From Acidihalobacter_A sp037381185 (GTDB lineage Bacteria > Pseudomonadota > Gammaproteobacteria > DSM-5130 > Acidihalobacteraceae), in assembly GCF_037381185.1 (NCBI RefSeq), contig NZ_JARRQY010000034.1, positions 1-64,000 of the forward strand: a DNA stretch of 64,000 bases, written 5' to 3'. Every line of letters begins with the position of its first letter. Position 1 is the first letter of the stretch. A program made the position numbers and the translations under genes. Under the pieces are notes generated by a model, which saw nothing but the letters and a program-made list of their open reading frames with translations, was not told the origin of the DNA and did no database searches. Positions 56,282 through 64,000 of the stretch are shown in pieces.

Positions 56282-56482
56282 ATGGAGATAACCCTCAACG
56301 GCCAGGCCCGCGAAGTACCCGAGGCGATCACAGCGCGCCAGCTCATCGCCATGCTCGACCTCGAAGGCCGCCGTCTGGCGATGGAGGTCAACCAGGAGGT
56401 CGTCCCCCGCAGCCATTTCGACGACCATCGCCTGCAACAGGGCGACCGCATCGAAATCGTGCACGCCATCGGAGGCGGGTGA
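56282..56482 (+). CDS. thiS: Thiamine biosynthesis sulfur carrier ThiS
   Basis: A 66-residue ubiquitin-like protein from ATG 56282: MEITLNGQAREVPEAITARQ at the start and RIEIVHAIGGG at the end. The terminal Gly-Gly is adenylated and turned into the thiocarboxylate that gives sulfur to the thiazole ring. It is 80 bp upstream of thiG. Longer open frames upstream run through the repeat region and are rejected. Confidence 0.95.
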   Translation: MEITLNGQAREVPEAITARQLIAMLDLEGRRLAMEVNQEVVPRSHFDDHRLQQGDRIEIVHAIGGG

Positions 56483-56562
56483 ACGGACTCCGCAACCGTC
56501 ACACGGCCACCCTGAACACTCCGTGGCACACCCCGCAAACAGCTCAACGGATACACAACGCC

Positions 56563-57378
56563 ATGTCCACGAATCCCGCAAGCATCGCTGACGCCAATAC
56601 CGACGACCTCCTCGCGATCGGAACCCGCCGCTATCGTTCGCGCCTACTGGTCGGCACGGGGAAATACAAAGACCTGGACGAGACCGCGAACGCCGTCGCC
56701 GCCAGCGGCGCGGAGATCGTCACCTTCGCCGTGCGCCGCACCAACATCGGCCAGGAACCCGGCGAAGCGAACCTGCTCGACGCCGTATCTCCCGAACGCT
56801 ACACCCTGCTGCCCAACACCGCCGGCTGCTACACGGCGGCGGACGCCGTGCGTACCTGCCGCCTGGCGCGCGAGCTGCTCGATGGCCACACTTTGGTGAA
56901 ACTGGAAGTGCTGGGCGATCAGAAGACGCTGTTTCCCAACGTGATCGAAACGCTCGATGCGGCCGAAACGCTGGTCGGCGAGGGCTTCGAGGTCATGGTG
57001 TACACCAACGACGATCCGATCATCGCCCGCCGGCTGGAAGAAATAGGCTGCGTGGCGGTCATGCCGCTCGCCGCGCCGATCGGTTCCGGGCTCGGCATCC
57101 GCAATCCCTACAGCATTCTCGAGATCATCGAGAATGCGCAGGTTCCAATCATCGTCGACGCCGGCGTAGGTACCGCCTCCGACGCCGCAGTGGCTATGGA
57201 ACTGGGTTGCGACGGTGTGCTCATGAACACGGCCATCGCCGCTGCGCAAAAACCGGTGTTGATGGCCTCGGCCATGCGCAAGGGCATCGAAGCCGGCCGC
57301 GAAGCCTTTCTTGCCGGGCGCATGCCGCGCAAGCGCTATGCCTCCGCATCCTCCCCCGCGGAAGGCTTGGTCGATTAA
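56563..57378 (+). CDS. thiG: Thiazole synthase ThiG
   Basis: A 271-residue TIM-barrel enzyme from ATG 56563. LLVGTGKYKDL and FAVRRTNIG are typical of the family; LVKLEVLGDQKTLFPN contains the Lys that forms the Schiff base with 1-deoxyxylulose 5-phosphate; MPLAAPIGSGLGIRNPY and IIVDAGVGTASDAAVAMELG form the phosphate-binding site. It joins deoxyxylulose phosphate, ThiS-thiocarboxylate and dehydroglycine (from ThiO, 1439-2530) into the thiazole phosphate. It is full length and followed by trmB. Confidence 0.97.
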   Translation: MSTNPASIADANTDDLLAIGTRRYRSRLLVGTGKYKDLDETANAVAASGAEIVTFAVRRTNIGQEPGEANLLDAVSPERYTLLPNTAGCYTAADAVRTCRLARELLDGHTLVKLEVLGDQKTLFPNVIETLDAAETLVGEGFEVMVYTNDDPIIARRLEEIGCVAVMPLAAPIGSGLGIRNPYSILEIIENAQVPIIVDAGVGTASDAAVAMELGCDGVLMNTAIAAAQKPVLMASAMRKGIEAGREAFLAGRMPRKRYASASSPAEGLVD

Positions 57379-57455
57379 GCTCCGCCGAGCGCAACCGAAA
57401 CCCGACTCAACGCAGACTGAAGCCGTCCCAGAACCGGAGCGGCCCGTACCGGACC

Positions 57456-58148
57456 ATGACCAAACAGCATGCACATCGACGCATCCGCAGTTTCGTGCGC
57501 CGCGAAGGGCGCCTGACCAGCGGACAGGAACGCGCCCTCGTCGAGTTGGGGCCCCGACTGCTGCTCGATCTGCAGGGCGGCTTTCTCGACCTGACGGACA
57601 TCTTCGGGCGTACCGCTCCGGTTACCCTGGAGATCGGCTTCGGCAACGGCGAGTCCCTGGCCACACAGGCACAGACCCATCCGGAGCGTGACTATATCGG
57701 AATCGAAGTCCATCGCCCCGGCGTCGGTCATTTATTGCAGGTTGCCGAGCGGCTGGCCCTGACCAATTTGCGGGCGTTCAACGCCGATGCGGTAGAGGTG
57801 CTGGAGCGCTGCATCGCGGACGGATCGCTGGCCGTGATCCAGATCTTCTTCCCTGATCCCTGGCATAAGAAACGCCACCACAAACGCCGCCTGATTCAAC
57901 CCGAGTTCGTCACCCTGTTGGTCCGCAAACTCGCCCCGGGCGGACGCATTCACCTCGCCACCGACTGGGAGGATTATGCCGAGCACATGCGCGAGGTCAT
58001 GGAGGCGGCCCCGGAACTAACCAACCTGCACGGTCCCGGCACCTTTGCACCATCCCCCACCGACCGGCCGCCGACCAAGTTCGAGCAGCGTGGCAAGCGC
58101 CTCGGCCACGGCGTCTGGGAACTGATCTACCGCCGCGTGCAAGAATAG
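57456..58148 (+). CDS. trmB: tRNA (guanine-N7-)-methyltransferase TrmB
   Basis: A 230-residue Rossmann methyltransferase from ATG 57456. LEIGFGNGESLATQAQTHPE binds S-adenosylmethionine; IQIFFPDPWHKKRHHKRRLI is the TrmB signature; the C-terminus has FEQRGKRLGHGVWELIYRR. It makes m7G46 in the variable loop of many tRNAs. It follows thiG by 77 bp and is convergent with the diguanylate cyclase, with a 22-bp gap and no clear terminator. Confidence 0.96.
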   Translation: MTKQHAHRRIRSFVRREGRLTSGQERALVELGPRLLLDLQGGFLDLTDIFGRTAPVTLEIGFGNGESLATQAQTHPERDYIGIEVHRPGVGHLLQVAERLALTNLRAFNADAVEVLERCIADGSLAVIQIFFPDPWHKKRHHKRRLIQPEFVTLLVRKLAPGGRIHLATDWEDYAEHMREVMEAAPELTNLHGPGTFAPSPTDRPPTKFEQRGKRLGHGVWELIYRRVQE

Positions 58149-58170
58149 CCTACAGAGCGCCCCGGCAACC

Positions 58171-59631
58171 TCAAGCCTCGATTTCGCAGCGGTTGCGCCC
58201 GGCCTGCTTGGCCCGGTAGAGCGCACGGTCGGCACGTTCGAAGACCTCGCTCAGCTCGTCACCCTCGCGAAAAGCCGCTACACCGCCGGACAAGGTCAGC
58301 GACACACGTTGGCCGCGATGATGAAACGGCGCAGCGAGAGCCTCCTCACGCAATTTCTCCGCTACCCCCAGAGCCGCCTGCAGCGGCGTCCCCGGCAGGA
58401 CTAGCGCAAATTCCTCGCCACCGTAGCGGCCGAAAAAATCGCTGTCCCGTACCTTCTTGCGCAGCACCTGTGCCAGCATCGACAAGGCCTTGTCGCCGGC
58501 ACGATGACCATAAGCGTCGTTCAACCGCTTGAAGTGGTCGATATCCAGCACCACCAGGGATAAGGCGCCGCCCGCACGCTGCCAGCGCTGGAATTCCTTC
58601 TCGACGCGCATATCATAAGCCAGCCGATTGGGTACGCCGGTAAGCGCGTCGGTGGTTGCCGCTTCGTGCTCGGCCATCAGCAGCGTGCGCAGTTCCTGGC
58701 CTTCGATTTCGAGCGCCTGCAGACGTCCGCTCAGGGTCTCGACCTGCTTCTCCAGTTCCAGCTTGCGCGCTTCCTCCCGGGAGCAGTAGTTGTTCACGCG
58801 CTGGAGCAACTTGTTCAGGCTCCCGCGCACCGACTGCTTCAGCTGTTCGAGGCTGTGCGCACCGCTGACGTGTGAGGACAGTCCCTGCACCTGTTCACGC
58901 ATATTCGCGCTGAGTTCGCGCGCATCCTCCAGCGACGTCGTATTGCTGCTGGCGAAACCCTCGATCTGTTGGGCGACGTCACCCAGGCGCATACCCAAGC
59001 CGTCGACAAAGGCTTCCAGGTCGTTGCGCTGGCGCTGCAGCCGTAAAAGCCGTTCGGCGATCAGGTCGGCCAGCGCACCCAGCGCTTCGCTCAACGCCGC
59101 CGACGCCTCCCGGCCCTCCGCAGCCAAGCGGATCCGCTCAGCTCGCATGTGCAGTTCCTCGCCGAGATCGAGCCGCTGCAGAAAGATATTGACCACGGAC
59201 TCGATCAGGCCGCCACCCGCCTCCCGCCTTTCCGGCAGGGCCTGCCTGATCAGATGGGCTACGGTATCGACCACCCCGGCAAAACCAGCCCCTGACTGCG
59301 GCCAATGCGCCAGCAGCGATTCGGCTTCTGCCGCACAGGGCTCTGGCCAATCCACCTGCTGCAACAGCGCACGCAGCAACTCGCCGTCTTCCGGCGCAGC
59401 AGATTTGTCCGCCGAGTCGGCCGCGTCGTCGTCCAGCACGAGCATGCGCGCTGAAATACGTTCCAGAATGGCGTGCAAGTGCTGGTAATCCAGGCCGTTG
59501 CGCACCGCCTTTCTCAGTGCGTACGCCTCATCGTCGATCTGCGGATCCCGCCCCTCCGCAGCCAGACTGAGACGCGACGCCATGAGCCGCAACAGCTCTT
59601 CGGCCTCCTGCAAGCGAAGCACTTCATCCAT
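58171..59631 (-). CDS. GGDEF-domain diguanylate cyclase
   Basis: A 486-residue protein from ATG 59631 (an in-frame TTG at 59757 is possible). The N-terminal 320 residues are mostly helical with no recognised sensor motif and end in a coiled coil (REEARKLELEKQVETLSGRL). The GGDEF domain (about 330-486) has TDALTGVPNRLAYD, VVLDIDHFKRLNDAYGH and the active site GRYGGEEFALVLP. An RDSD sequence five residues before GGEEF is a feedback I-site. It should make cyclic di-GMP from GTP in the cytosol. The N-terminal region likely takes an internal signal. Confidence 0.9.
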   Translation of the reverse strand: MDEVLRLQEAEELLRLMASRLSLAAEGRDPQIDDEAYALRKAVRNGLDYQHLHAILERISARMLVLDDDAADSADKSAAPEDGELLRALLQQVDWPEPCAAEAESLLAHWPQSGAGFAGVVDTVAHLIRQALPERREAGGGLIESVVNIFLQRLDLGEELHMRAERIRLAAEGREASAALSEALGALADLIAERLLRLQRQRNDLEAFVDGLGMRLGDVAQQIEGFASSNTTSLEDARELSANMREQVQGLSSHVSGAHSLEQLKQSVRGSLNKLLQRVNNYCSREEARKLELEKQVETLSGRLQALEIEGQELRTLLMAEHEAATTDALTGVPNRLAYDMRVEKEFQRWQRAGGALSLVVLDIDHFKRLNDAYGHRAGDKALSMLAQVLRKKVRDSDFFGRYGGEEFALVLPGTPLQAALGVAEKLREEALAAPFHHRGQRVSLTLSGGVAAFREGDELSEVFERADRALYRAKQAGRNRCEIEA

Positions 59632-59771
59632 CGGATGGAAAGTCCCCAGTAATTTGTTTTTATTAACAAATACATCGAACAAGCTAGCTGGGCGCGACAC
59701 GATGCGCCCGGAATACACGGGACCGTACACGCCCCTCCGCCCTTGCGCAAGCGGCAATGAATAGCCACAGT

Positions 59772-62183
59772 TCAGACCGAGGTCACCACGGCTTCGGCCA
59801 GCGGCCGGAACTGCAGACCGTAGAACATCTCGAGATACCGGCGCGTCTCGGCCCGTTCCAGATTGGTCACATACTTCCAGAAACCGTAGATCCGCGACAG
59901 GGTCATCATCCGTTCGGCATACAGCGACCAGGTGTAGCGTCTGGCCACGCGCGTTAGAGCCGCATTCGAGATCGACTCCCAGTAGCCATCCTCCCCGGCA
60001 CAGCGCTCAAAGAACTCCGCCATGCGTTCGGCCGCCTCGGCGCCGTGATTGGGATCGATATGAAAACCCGAACGTCCGTCCTCGATGATTTCCAGCGGAC
60101 CGCCATAGCGGGTGGCGAAAGTCGGCAGCCCCGAACTCATGGCCTCGATCACCGTCAGGCCGAAGGCCTCGAACAGAGCCGGCTGCACGAATGCGCCCCG
60201 CAGGTCGGCGACATAGCGGTACAGCTCGCCGGACAGCGTCTTGTCGAGTCGCACGCCTAACCAGCGCACCTGACCATCCAGGCCGTACTGGTCGAACAGC
60301 TCGTGCATGCGACCGATCTGTTCGCGTTCCTCGTGATCGTCGGTACGACCGGCATCGGTATAGCCGGCGATGACCAGTAGATTCGCCTGCTCGCGCAGGC
60401 GTTCGCTTTGCCCGTACCACTCCACCAGGCCGGTGATGTTCTTGATGTGATCGAGACGCGCCATGGTGAACAGCAGCGGACGGTCCGGATTCTCGAAGCT
60501 GCCGCGTGCATGCTCATCGGCTTCGCCGAACACCAGTCCGTGAATTTCCTCGTGTAGTCCGGGCAGGCGACGTTCCTGGTCCGTGAACGGGAAATAGACG
60601 TCGGCGTCGGCGCCGGGGGAGACGATATTGAATTTAGGGTCGAAGATGTCGGTACCGCGTACCACTCGGTACAGGCCTGGCAGGGTATAGGACTCGTAGC
60701 TCTCGTACTGGCCGATCGAATCGTCGGTGCCGGCAATCTCCTGATAGGTGCTGGTGACGATGAAGTCCGCCGCGTTCATGGCTATCAGGTCTGCGGTGTA
60801 CTGCGTGGCGAAATGGTATTGCGCATCGTTGTCGCGCCAGTACAGATCCGAGAACAGGTATTTGGTCTTCTCCAGTGCGTGTGCGATGTTGCACTGGGTC
60901 ACGCCCATACGCCCGGCCAGAAGGGTGGCGACCAGGTTGCCGTCGGAGTAGTTGCCGACGATCAGATCCGGGCGCCCGTCGAGTTCGGCCGCCACTGCTT
61001 GCTGCACTTCGCCCGCGAAACGCTCCAGATACGGCCAGATCTCGAAGCGCGAGATCCAGTGCGGCACGACTTCGCCGTCCGGATTGCGGAACGGCACGCG
61101 CAGAATGCGCGCCGAGCGGGTGCCGGAGATCGGTTCGTGCGGTTCGTTGCAGGTGGTACCGTCCGCCTCCGGAATCAGGCGGGTGACGACGATGATGTTG
61201 GGTTCGATATCCAGGCCCGTCTCGGCGATGCGGCTGGTCATCTCGCGTTCCAGCGCACGCACCTGATCGAGGATATAGACCACCTGCCCGCCGGTGTCGG
61301 GTCGACCGAGCACGTTGGCCTGACCGAAGTAGCCGTGCGGCGAGACGATGAGCAGATTGAAGATCATCGGCACCCGCGCCAGAAAGCGCTCCAGCGAGTT
61401 CGGATCGGGCGCTTCCAGGATATCGCCCAGCAGACGCAGCGTTTCGAGCACTCTCGCCGCATCGCGGCCCCAGCCGGGCTCCAGGCCCAGCGCCTTTAGG
61501 CGGGCGCCGAATTCGTCCCACGGCGTGTCTTCCGGCAGGCGGCTGAGTATGCGGTCGGCGCGGCGCAGCACGCTGCGCAGTTCGGCGACGCTGCCGAACT
61601 GCTCGCCGAGCATCAGTTGCTGGCCGCGATAGGTGTGCACGCGCAGAAAATCGAGCAGATGCTGCGCACGCTGCACGCTCTCCTGGAACAGCTCGCTGGA
61701 CAGCCTGCGGTTGAGGAATTCCACCCCGCGGCCGATCGAGCGCGTTTCGCGCATGCGCGGGAACTCCCGGTTGAACGGCGCGATGTCGAACTCGAGCGTC
61801 CACGGCGGCTCGCTCTGGGCCAGCACCATGCGCTCCTTGTAGACCAGATACTCGGAGACGCTGAGCGGATCTATGTGCAGCGTCTCGAGATTCACGCGCA
61901 GGTAGTAGCGGACTCCGACCCGCGGCCGCACCGACAAGCCGATCCACGGCGCGTCGATCACCGCTTCCTCGGCGGCGATCACGAAGCGGTCGAAAATGTC
62001 GTCGTCCGGCTCCTGATCGCGCTCCTTCAGCACCGTCACGTGAACGTCCCACAGATCACTGCGCAACAGATGACGGCGGTCGGTCGCAATCAGTGCCCGC
62101 AGCCACAGGTACACCGCTTCGCGGTGGCGTTCGGCGTATGCGCGAAACTCCTCCAGGGAGCCGTCGTGAAGCTCTGGCGTCAT
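59772..62183 (-). CDS. Sucrose synthase
   Basis: An 803-residue GT-B glycosyltransferase of the sucrose synthase family (sucrose + NDP to fructose + NDP-glucose, reversible). The N-terminal 260 residues are the helical regulatory part; the catalytic domain begins IVSPHGYFGQANVLGRPDTG and has the nucleotide-binding FVQPALFEAFGLTVIEAMSS followed by GLPTFATRYGGPLEII with the conserved Glu pair. Length fits the family (about 790-810). It follows sucrose-phosphate synthase in the same direction with a 36-bp gap, so the two form an operon for sucrose turnover. Confidence 0.94.
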   Translation of the reverse strand: MTPELHDGSLEEFRAYAERHREAVYLWLRALIATDRRHLLRSDLWDVHVTVLKERDQEPDDDIFDRFVIAAEEAVIDAPWIGLSVRPRVGVRYYLRVNLETLHIDPLSVSEYLVYKERMVLAQSEPPWTLEFDIAPFNREFPRMRETRSIGRGVEFLNRRLSSELFQESVQRAQHLLDFLRVHTYRGQQLMLGEQFGSVAELRSVLRRADRILSRLPEDTPWDEFGARLKALGLEPGWGRDAARVLETLRLLGDILEAPDPNSLERFLARVPMIFNLLIVSPHGYFGQANVLGRPDTGGQVVYILDQVRALEREMTSRIAETGLDIEPNIIVVTRLIPEADGTTCNEPHEPISGTRSARILRVPFRNPDGEVVPHWISRFEIWPYLERFAGEVQQAVAAELDGRPDLIVGNYSDGNLVATLLAGRMGVTQCNIAHALEKTKYLFSDLYWRDNDAQYHFATQYTADLIAMNAADFIVTSTYQEIAGTDDSIGQYESYESYTLPGLYRVVRGTDIFDPKFNIVSPGADADVYFPFTDQERRLPGLHEEIHGLVFGEADEHARGSFENPDRPLLFTMARLDHIKNITGLVEWYGQSERLREQANLLVIAGYTDAGRTDDHEEREQIGRMHELFDQYGLDGQVRWLGVRLDKTLSGELYRYVADLRGAFVQPALFEAFGLTVIEAMSSGLPTFATRYGGPLEIIEDGRSGFHIDPNHGAEAAERMAEFFERCAGEDGYWESISNAALTRVARRYTWSLYAERMMTLSRIYGFWKYVTNLERAETRRYLEMFYGLQFRPLAEAVVTSV

Positions 62184-62219
62184 GCCTGCCTCCTTGCCGT
62201 ACGGTACATGGGCGGGGCG

Positions 62220-64000
62220 CTAGTCGTATTGCGGCTGCCGGATACGCCCCAGGAAATTGTAGTGCTCGATGCCTTCGAGCACGCCGACGGCGCACTCGGC
62301 TTCGGCGAAGTACACGCGCTTGCGCTGTTTGAGGTGATCGAGTTCATGGCTGTAATTACCGACCACGACCCCGAGGCTGTGCCCCGAAAGCATTTCCTCA
62401 TCGTTGCCCGAGTCGCCCGCCACCAGCACGCGCTCCATTTCGATGCCCCAGCGGTCGGCGACGAAGCGCACCGCCAGGCCCTTGGAGGCACGGATCGGGA
62501 GGATGTCGAGATAGGCGTCGTGGGAAAAAATCACGTTCACGTGTACGCCGCGCTCGCGTAGAAGCTGGCGGACTTCGCCCAGGTCGGGCATGCGGTCAGG
62601 ATCGGCGAAGTAGCTGATTTTGTGCGCTCTTTGCTCCGAGCCGGGCTGCAGGCGAAGCCCCGGAGCATCGCCCAGGGCCTCGCGTACCGCCTCGCGGTCC
62701 CAGCGGAAGTCCAGGTGCCGCAGCCAGACACGATCTTCGAGCTGGCCGGGGCCGTAGTGCACCTCGCTGCCCACCGCGGTGATCAGCAGGTCGGGCGTTG
62801 GCACGCCCCATTCCCGGAGCACGCGCAGCGCACTGTCCAGGCGCCGGCCGGTGGCGATGCCGAAAGCGAGGCGGTCGCCGGCGCCGGCGATGGCCTCCAG
62901 CAGGCGGTCCAAGCCTTCGCGATCGCCGAGCAAGGTGTTGTCGATGTCGCAGATCAACAGTCGTTCGACGGTCGGCAGACGGCTCTTGTTCGGGGCGCGC
63001 CTACGCCGGCGCCGGCGCGCGATCAGCCGGTCCAGCTCCCGCAGGTAGGTGTCCGCATGCCCGGCCCAGGTGTAGTGCTGGGCGACGCCGCGCTGTCCGC
63101 GCTGCGACCATTGGCGCCAGCGCGTGCGGTTGCCCAGTGCGTCCGCCAGGGTCTTTCCCAAACCCCCGGTGTCCAACGGATCAATCAAGCGGCCGTTGCG
63201 GCAGTGGCGCAGAATCTCCTGCGGTCCGCCGTCGTCGGTGGCGATCACCGGCAATCCGCTCGCGGCTGCCTCGATCAGGGTCAGGCCAAAGGGCTCGGTC
63301 AGGGCCGGATTCACGAACACGCCGTTGCGCGCGGCCGCCAGCCGGTAGATGCCGGCTACGTCCTCCGGCGAATGGTGCTTGGGGTAGGCGACGTGGCCGT
63401 GCAGGTCGTAATCGTCGATCAACTCAATCAGCTCGCGCCAAACCCGGCGTGCGCCCTTGTCGAGTTCGGCAATGCGCGTACGGTTGCCGGCGATCAGTAC
63501 CAGATTGGCCTTCTCGCGCAAAGTGGGGTGTTCGCCGTAGGCGCTCACCAGCGCCGCCAGATTCTTGCGCTCGTCCGCCCTTGCCAGGGCGAGTATCTGC
63601 GGACGCTTCGGATGGCGCAGGAAACGTTCCACCTCCGGTCGGTAGGGTCCCAGCGCCTCACCACGTTTGTATGGTCGGAAACGCGACAGATCGACCCCCG
63701 GCGGCACCACGATGATATTGGCGCCGCTGTGATTGGCGTACTGCGCGTATTGTTGCTCGACCTCCTGACGGGTGCTCGCGACCACCAGCGATGCCATGTC
63801 CAGCGCCTGCTCCTCGGCCTCGATGCGCTGATCGAACTGGTAGCGCTGATCGATGGCGTCGGGGTCCTGGCCACTGTCCACCAGGCGCCGGCGCTTCTCA
63901 CGACCGAGGGAGTGCCCGGTGAAGACGAAGGGCACGCCGAGCAAGGCTGCCAGCCGCGCACCGGCCAGGCCGGCGTCAGCGTAGTGCGCGTGGATCGCAT
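62220..64000 (-). CDS. Sucrose-phosphate synthase with C-terminal phosphatase-like domain, 5' end outside window
   Basis: The frame is open to the right edge, so the N-terminus is missing (593 codons seen). The visible part starts AIHAHYADAGLAGARLAALL and has GVPFVFTGHSLGREK, then the GT-B nucleotide site VFVNPALTEPFGLTLIEAAA followed by GLPVIATDDGGPQEI. From about residue 355 of the visible part an HAD phosphatase-like domain follows (LLICDIDNTLLGDREGL; VLVAGDSGNDEEMLSGH), as in fused SPS-SPP proteins. The Arg-rich hinge RRRRRRRRAP separates the two. The product would make sucrose 6-phosphate from UDP-glucose and fructose 6-phosphate and probably dephosphorylate it to sucrose. Confidence 0.92.
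   Translation of the reverse strand, partial: AIHAHYADAGLAGARLAALLGVPFVFTGHSLGREKRRRLVDSGQDPDAIDQRYQFDQRIEAEEQALDMASLVVASTRQEVEQQYAQYANHSGANIIVVPPGVDLSRFRPYKRGEALGPYRPEVERFLRHPKRPQILALARADERKNLAALVSAYGEHPTLREKANLVLIAGNRTRIAELDKGARRVWRELIELIDDYDLHGHVAYPKHHSPEDVAGIYRLAAARNGVFVNPALTEPFGLTLIEAAASGLPVIATDDGGPQEILRHCRNGRLIDPLDTGGLGKTLADALGNRTRWRQWSQRGQRGVAQHYTWAGHADTYLRELDRLIARRRRRRRAPNKSRLPTVERLLICDIDNTLLGDREGLDRLLEAIAGAGDRLAFGIATGRRLDSALRVLREWGVPTPDLLITAVGSEVHYGPGQLEDRVWLRHLDFRWDREAVREALGDAPGLRLQPGSEQRAHKISYFADPDRMPDLGEVRQLLRERGVHVNVIFSHDAYLDILPIRASKGLAVRFVADRWGIEMERVLVAGDSGNDEEMLSGHSLGVVVGNYSHELDHLKQRKRVYFAEAECAVGVLEGIEHYNFLGRIRQPQYD

Noticed and set aside
55328..56482. Several Arg/Pro-rich open frames in the gap before thiS
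   Set aside because: They fall in the inverted structured repeats and the 45-bp duplication and show repeat-derived composition with no domain.
60634..62052. 472-codon minus-strand frame inside sucrose synthase
   Set aside because: Same-strand shadow in another frame; Arg/Ala/Gly-rich with no homology pattern.

Overview
The window looks like chromosome of a high-GC gammaproteobacterium interrupted by one large integrated element. The chromosomal flanks carry an ntrBC-glnA nitrogen module with a sigma-54/NtrC promoter, thiO, thiS-thiG and trmB, a TusA plus PP-loop sulfur-transfer pair, a cation-efflux transporter, a diguanylate cyclase, and a sucrose synthase / sucrose-phosphate synthase pair that suggests sucrose made as a compatible solute. 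That mix would fit a salt- or acid-stressed, possibly sulfur-oxidising, gammaproteobacterium, but the genus is an inference and not read from a marker gene.

Layout. 1-2711: chromosome (pilin-like fragment, DUF3579, tRNA-Thr, Fur-family regulator, thiO). 2712-46622: a 44-kb island bounded by 23-bp direct repeats, the right copy being the 3' end of an intact tRNA-Gly(CCC). Its backbone is that of the PFGI-1/clc/SPI-7 family of integrative conjugative elements (ICEs): alpA-parA-shi-parB-inrR, STY4528, PFL_4669-type, DUF3158, ssb and topB on the left; DUF3742, AbiE toxin-antitoxin, a MobH/TraI relaxase and a P4-type integrase on the right. 46623-64000: chromosome (PfpI, ntrC, ntrB, DUF4124, glnA, cation efflux, tusA, PP-loop enzyme, a 1-kb repeat-rich gap, thiS, thiG, trmB, diguanylate cyclase, sucrose synthase, sucrose-phosphate synthase).

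The most interesting point is what fills the island. The type IV secretion module expected between topB and DUF3742 is absent. In its place (about 16.3-40.1 kb) lies a yersiniabactin/pyochelin-type siderophore locus. A leftward operon encodes a TonB receptor, a permease, two YbtP/YbtQ-type ABC importers and a dedicated TonB-ExbB-ExbD. A rightward set encodes an AraC-type regulator, a small unknown protein, an HMWP2-like NRPS (ArCP-Cy-A-PCP-Cy-PCP), a second permease and an HMWP1-like PKS that stops inside its ketoreductase domain. topB is also cut at its junction. The receptor, ABC importers and TonB complex look intact while the assembly line cannot be completed from this locus, and no salicylate synthase or salicyl-AMP ligase is present. 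This suggests a locus now used to take up a siderophore made elsewhere.

The island also looks grounded. The integrase has an in-frame TAG at codon 38 and the relaxase an in-frame TGA at codon 51, both at expected Trp positions. STY4528 and DUF3742 are frameshifted, topB has a six-fold expansion of a Gly-Glu repeat inside its catalytic TOPRIM motif, and the relaxase carries a 9-bp tandem expansion. Three near-identical palindromes sit among backbone genes, and a shared Fur-box-like 15-mer precedes both siderophore transcription units.
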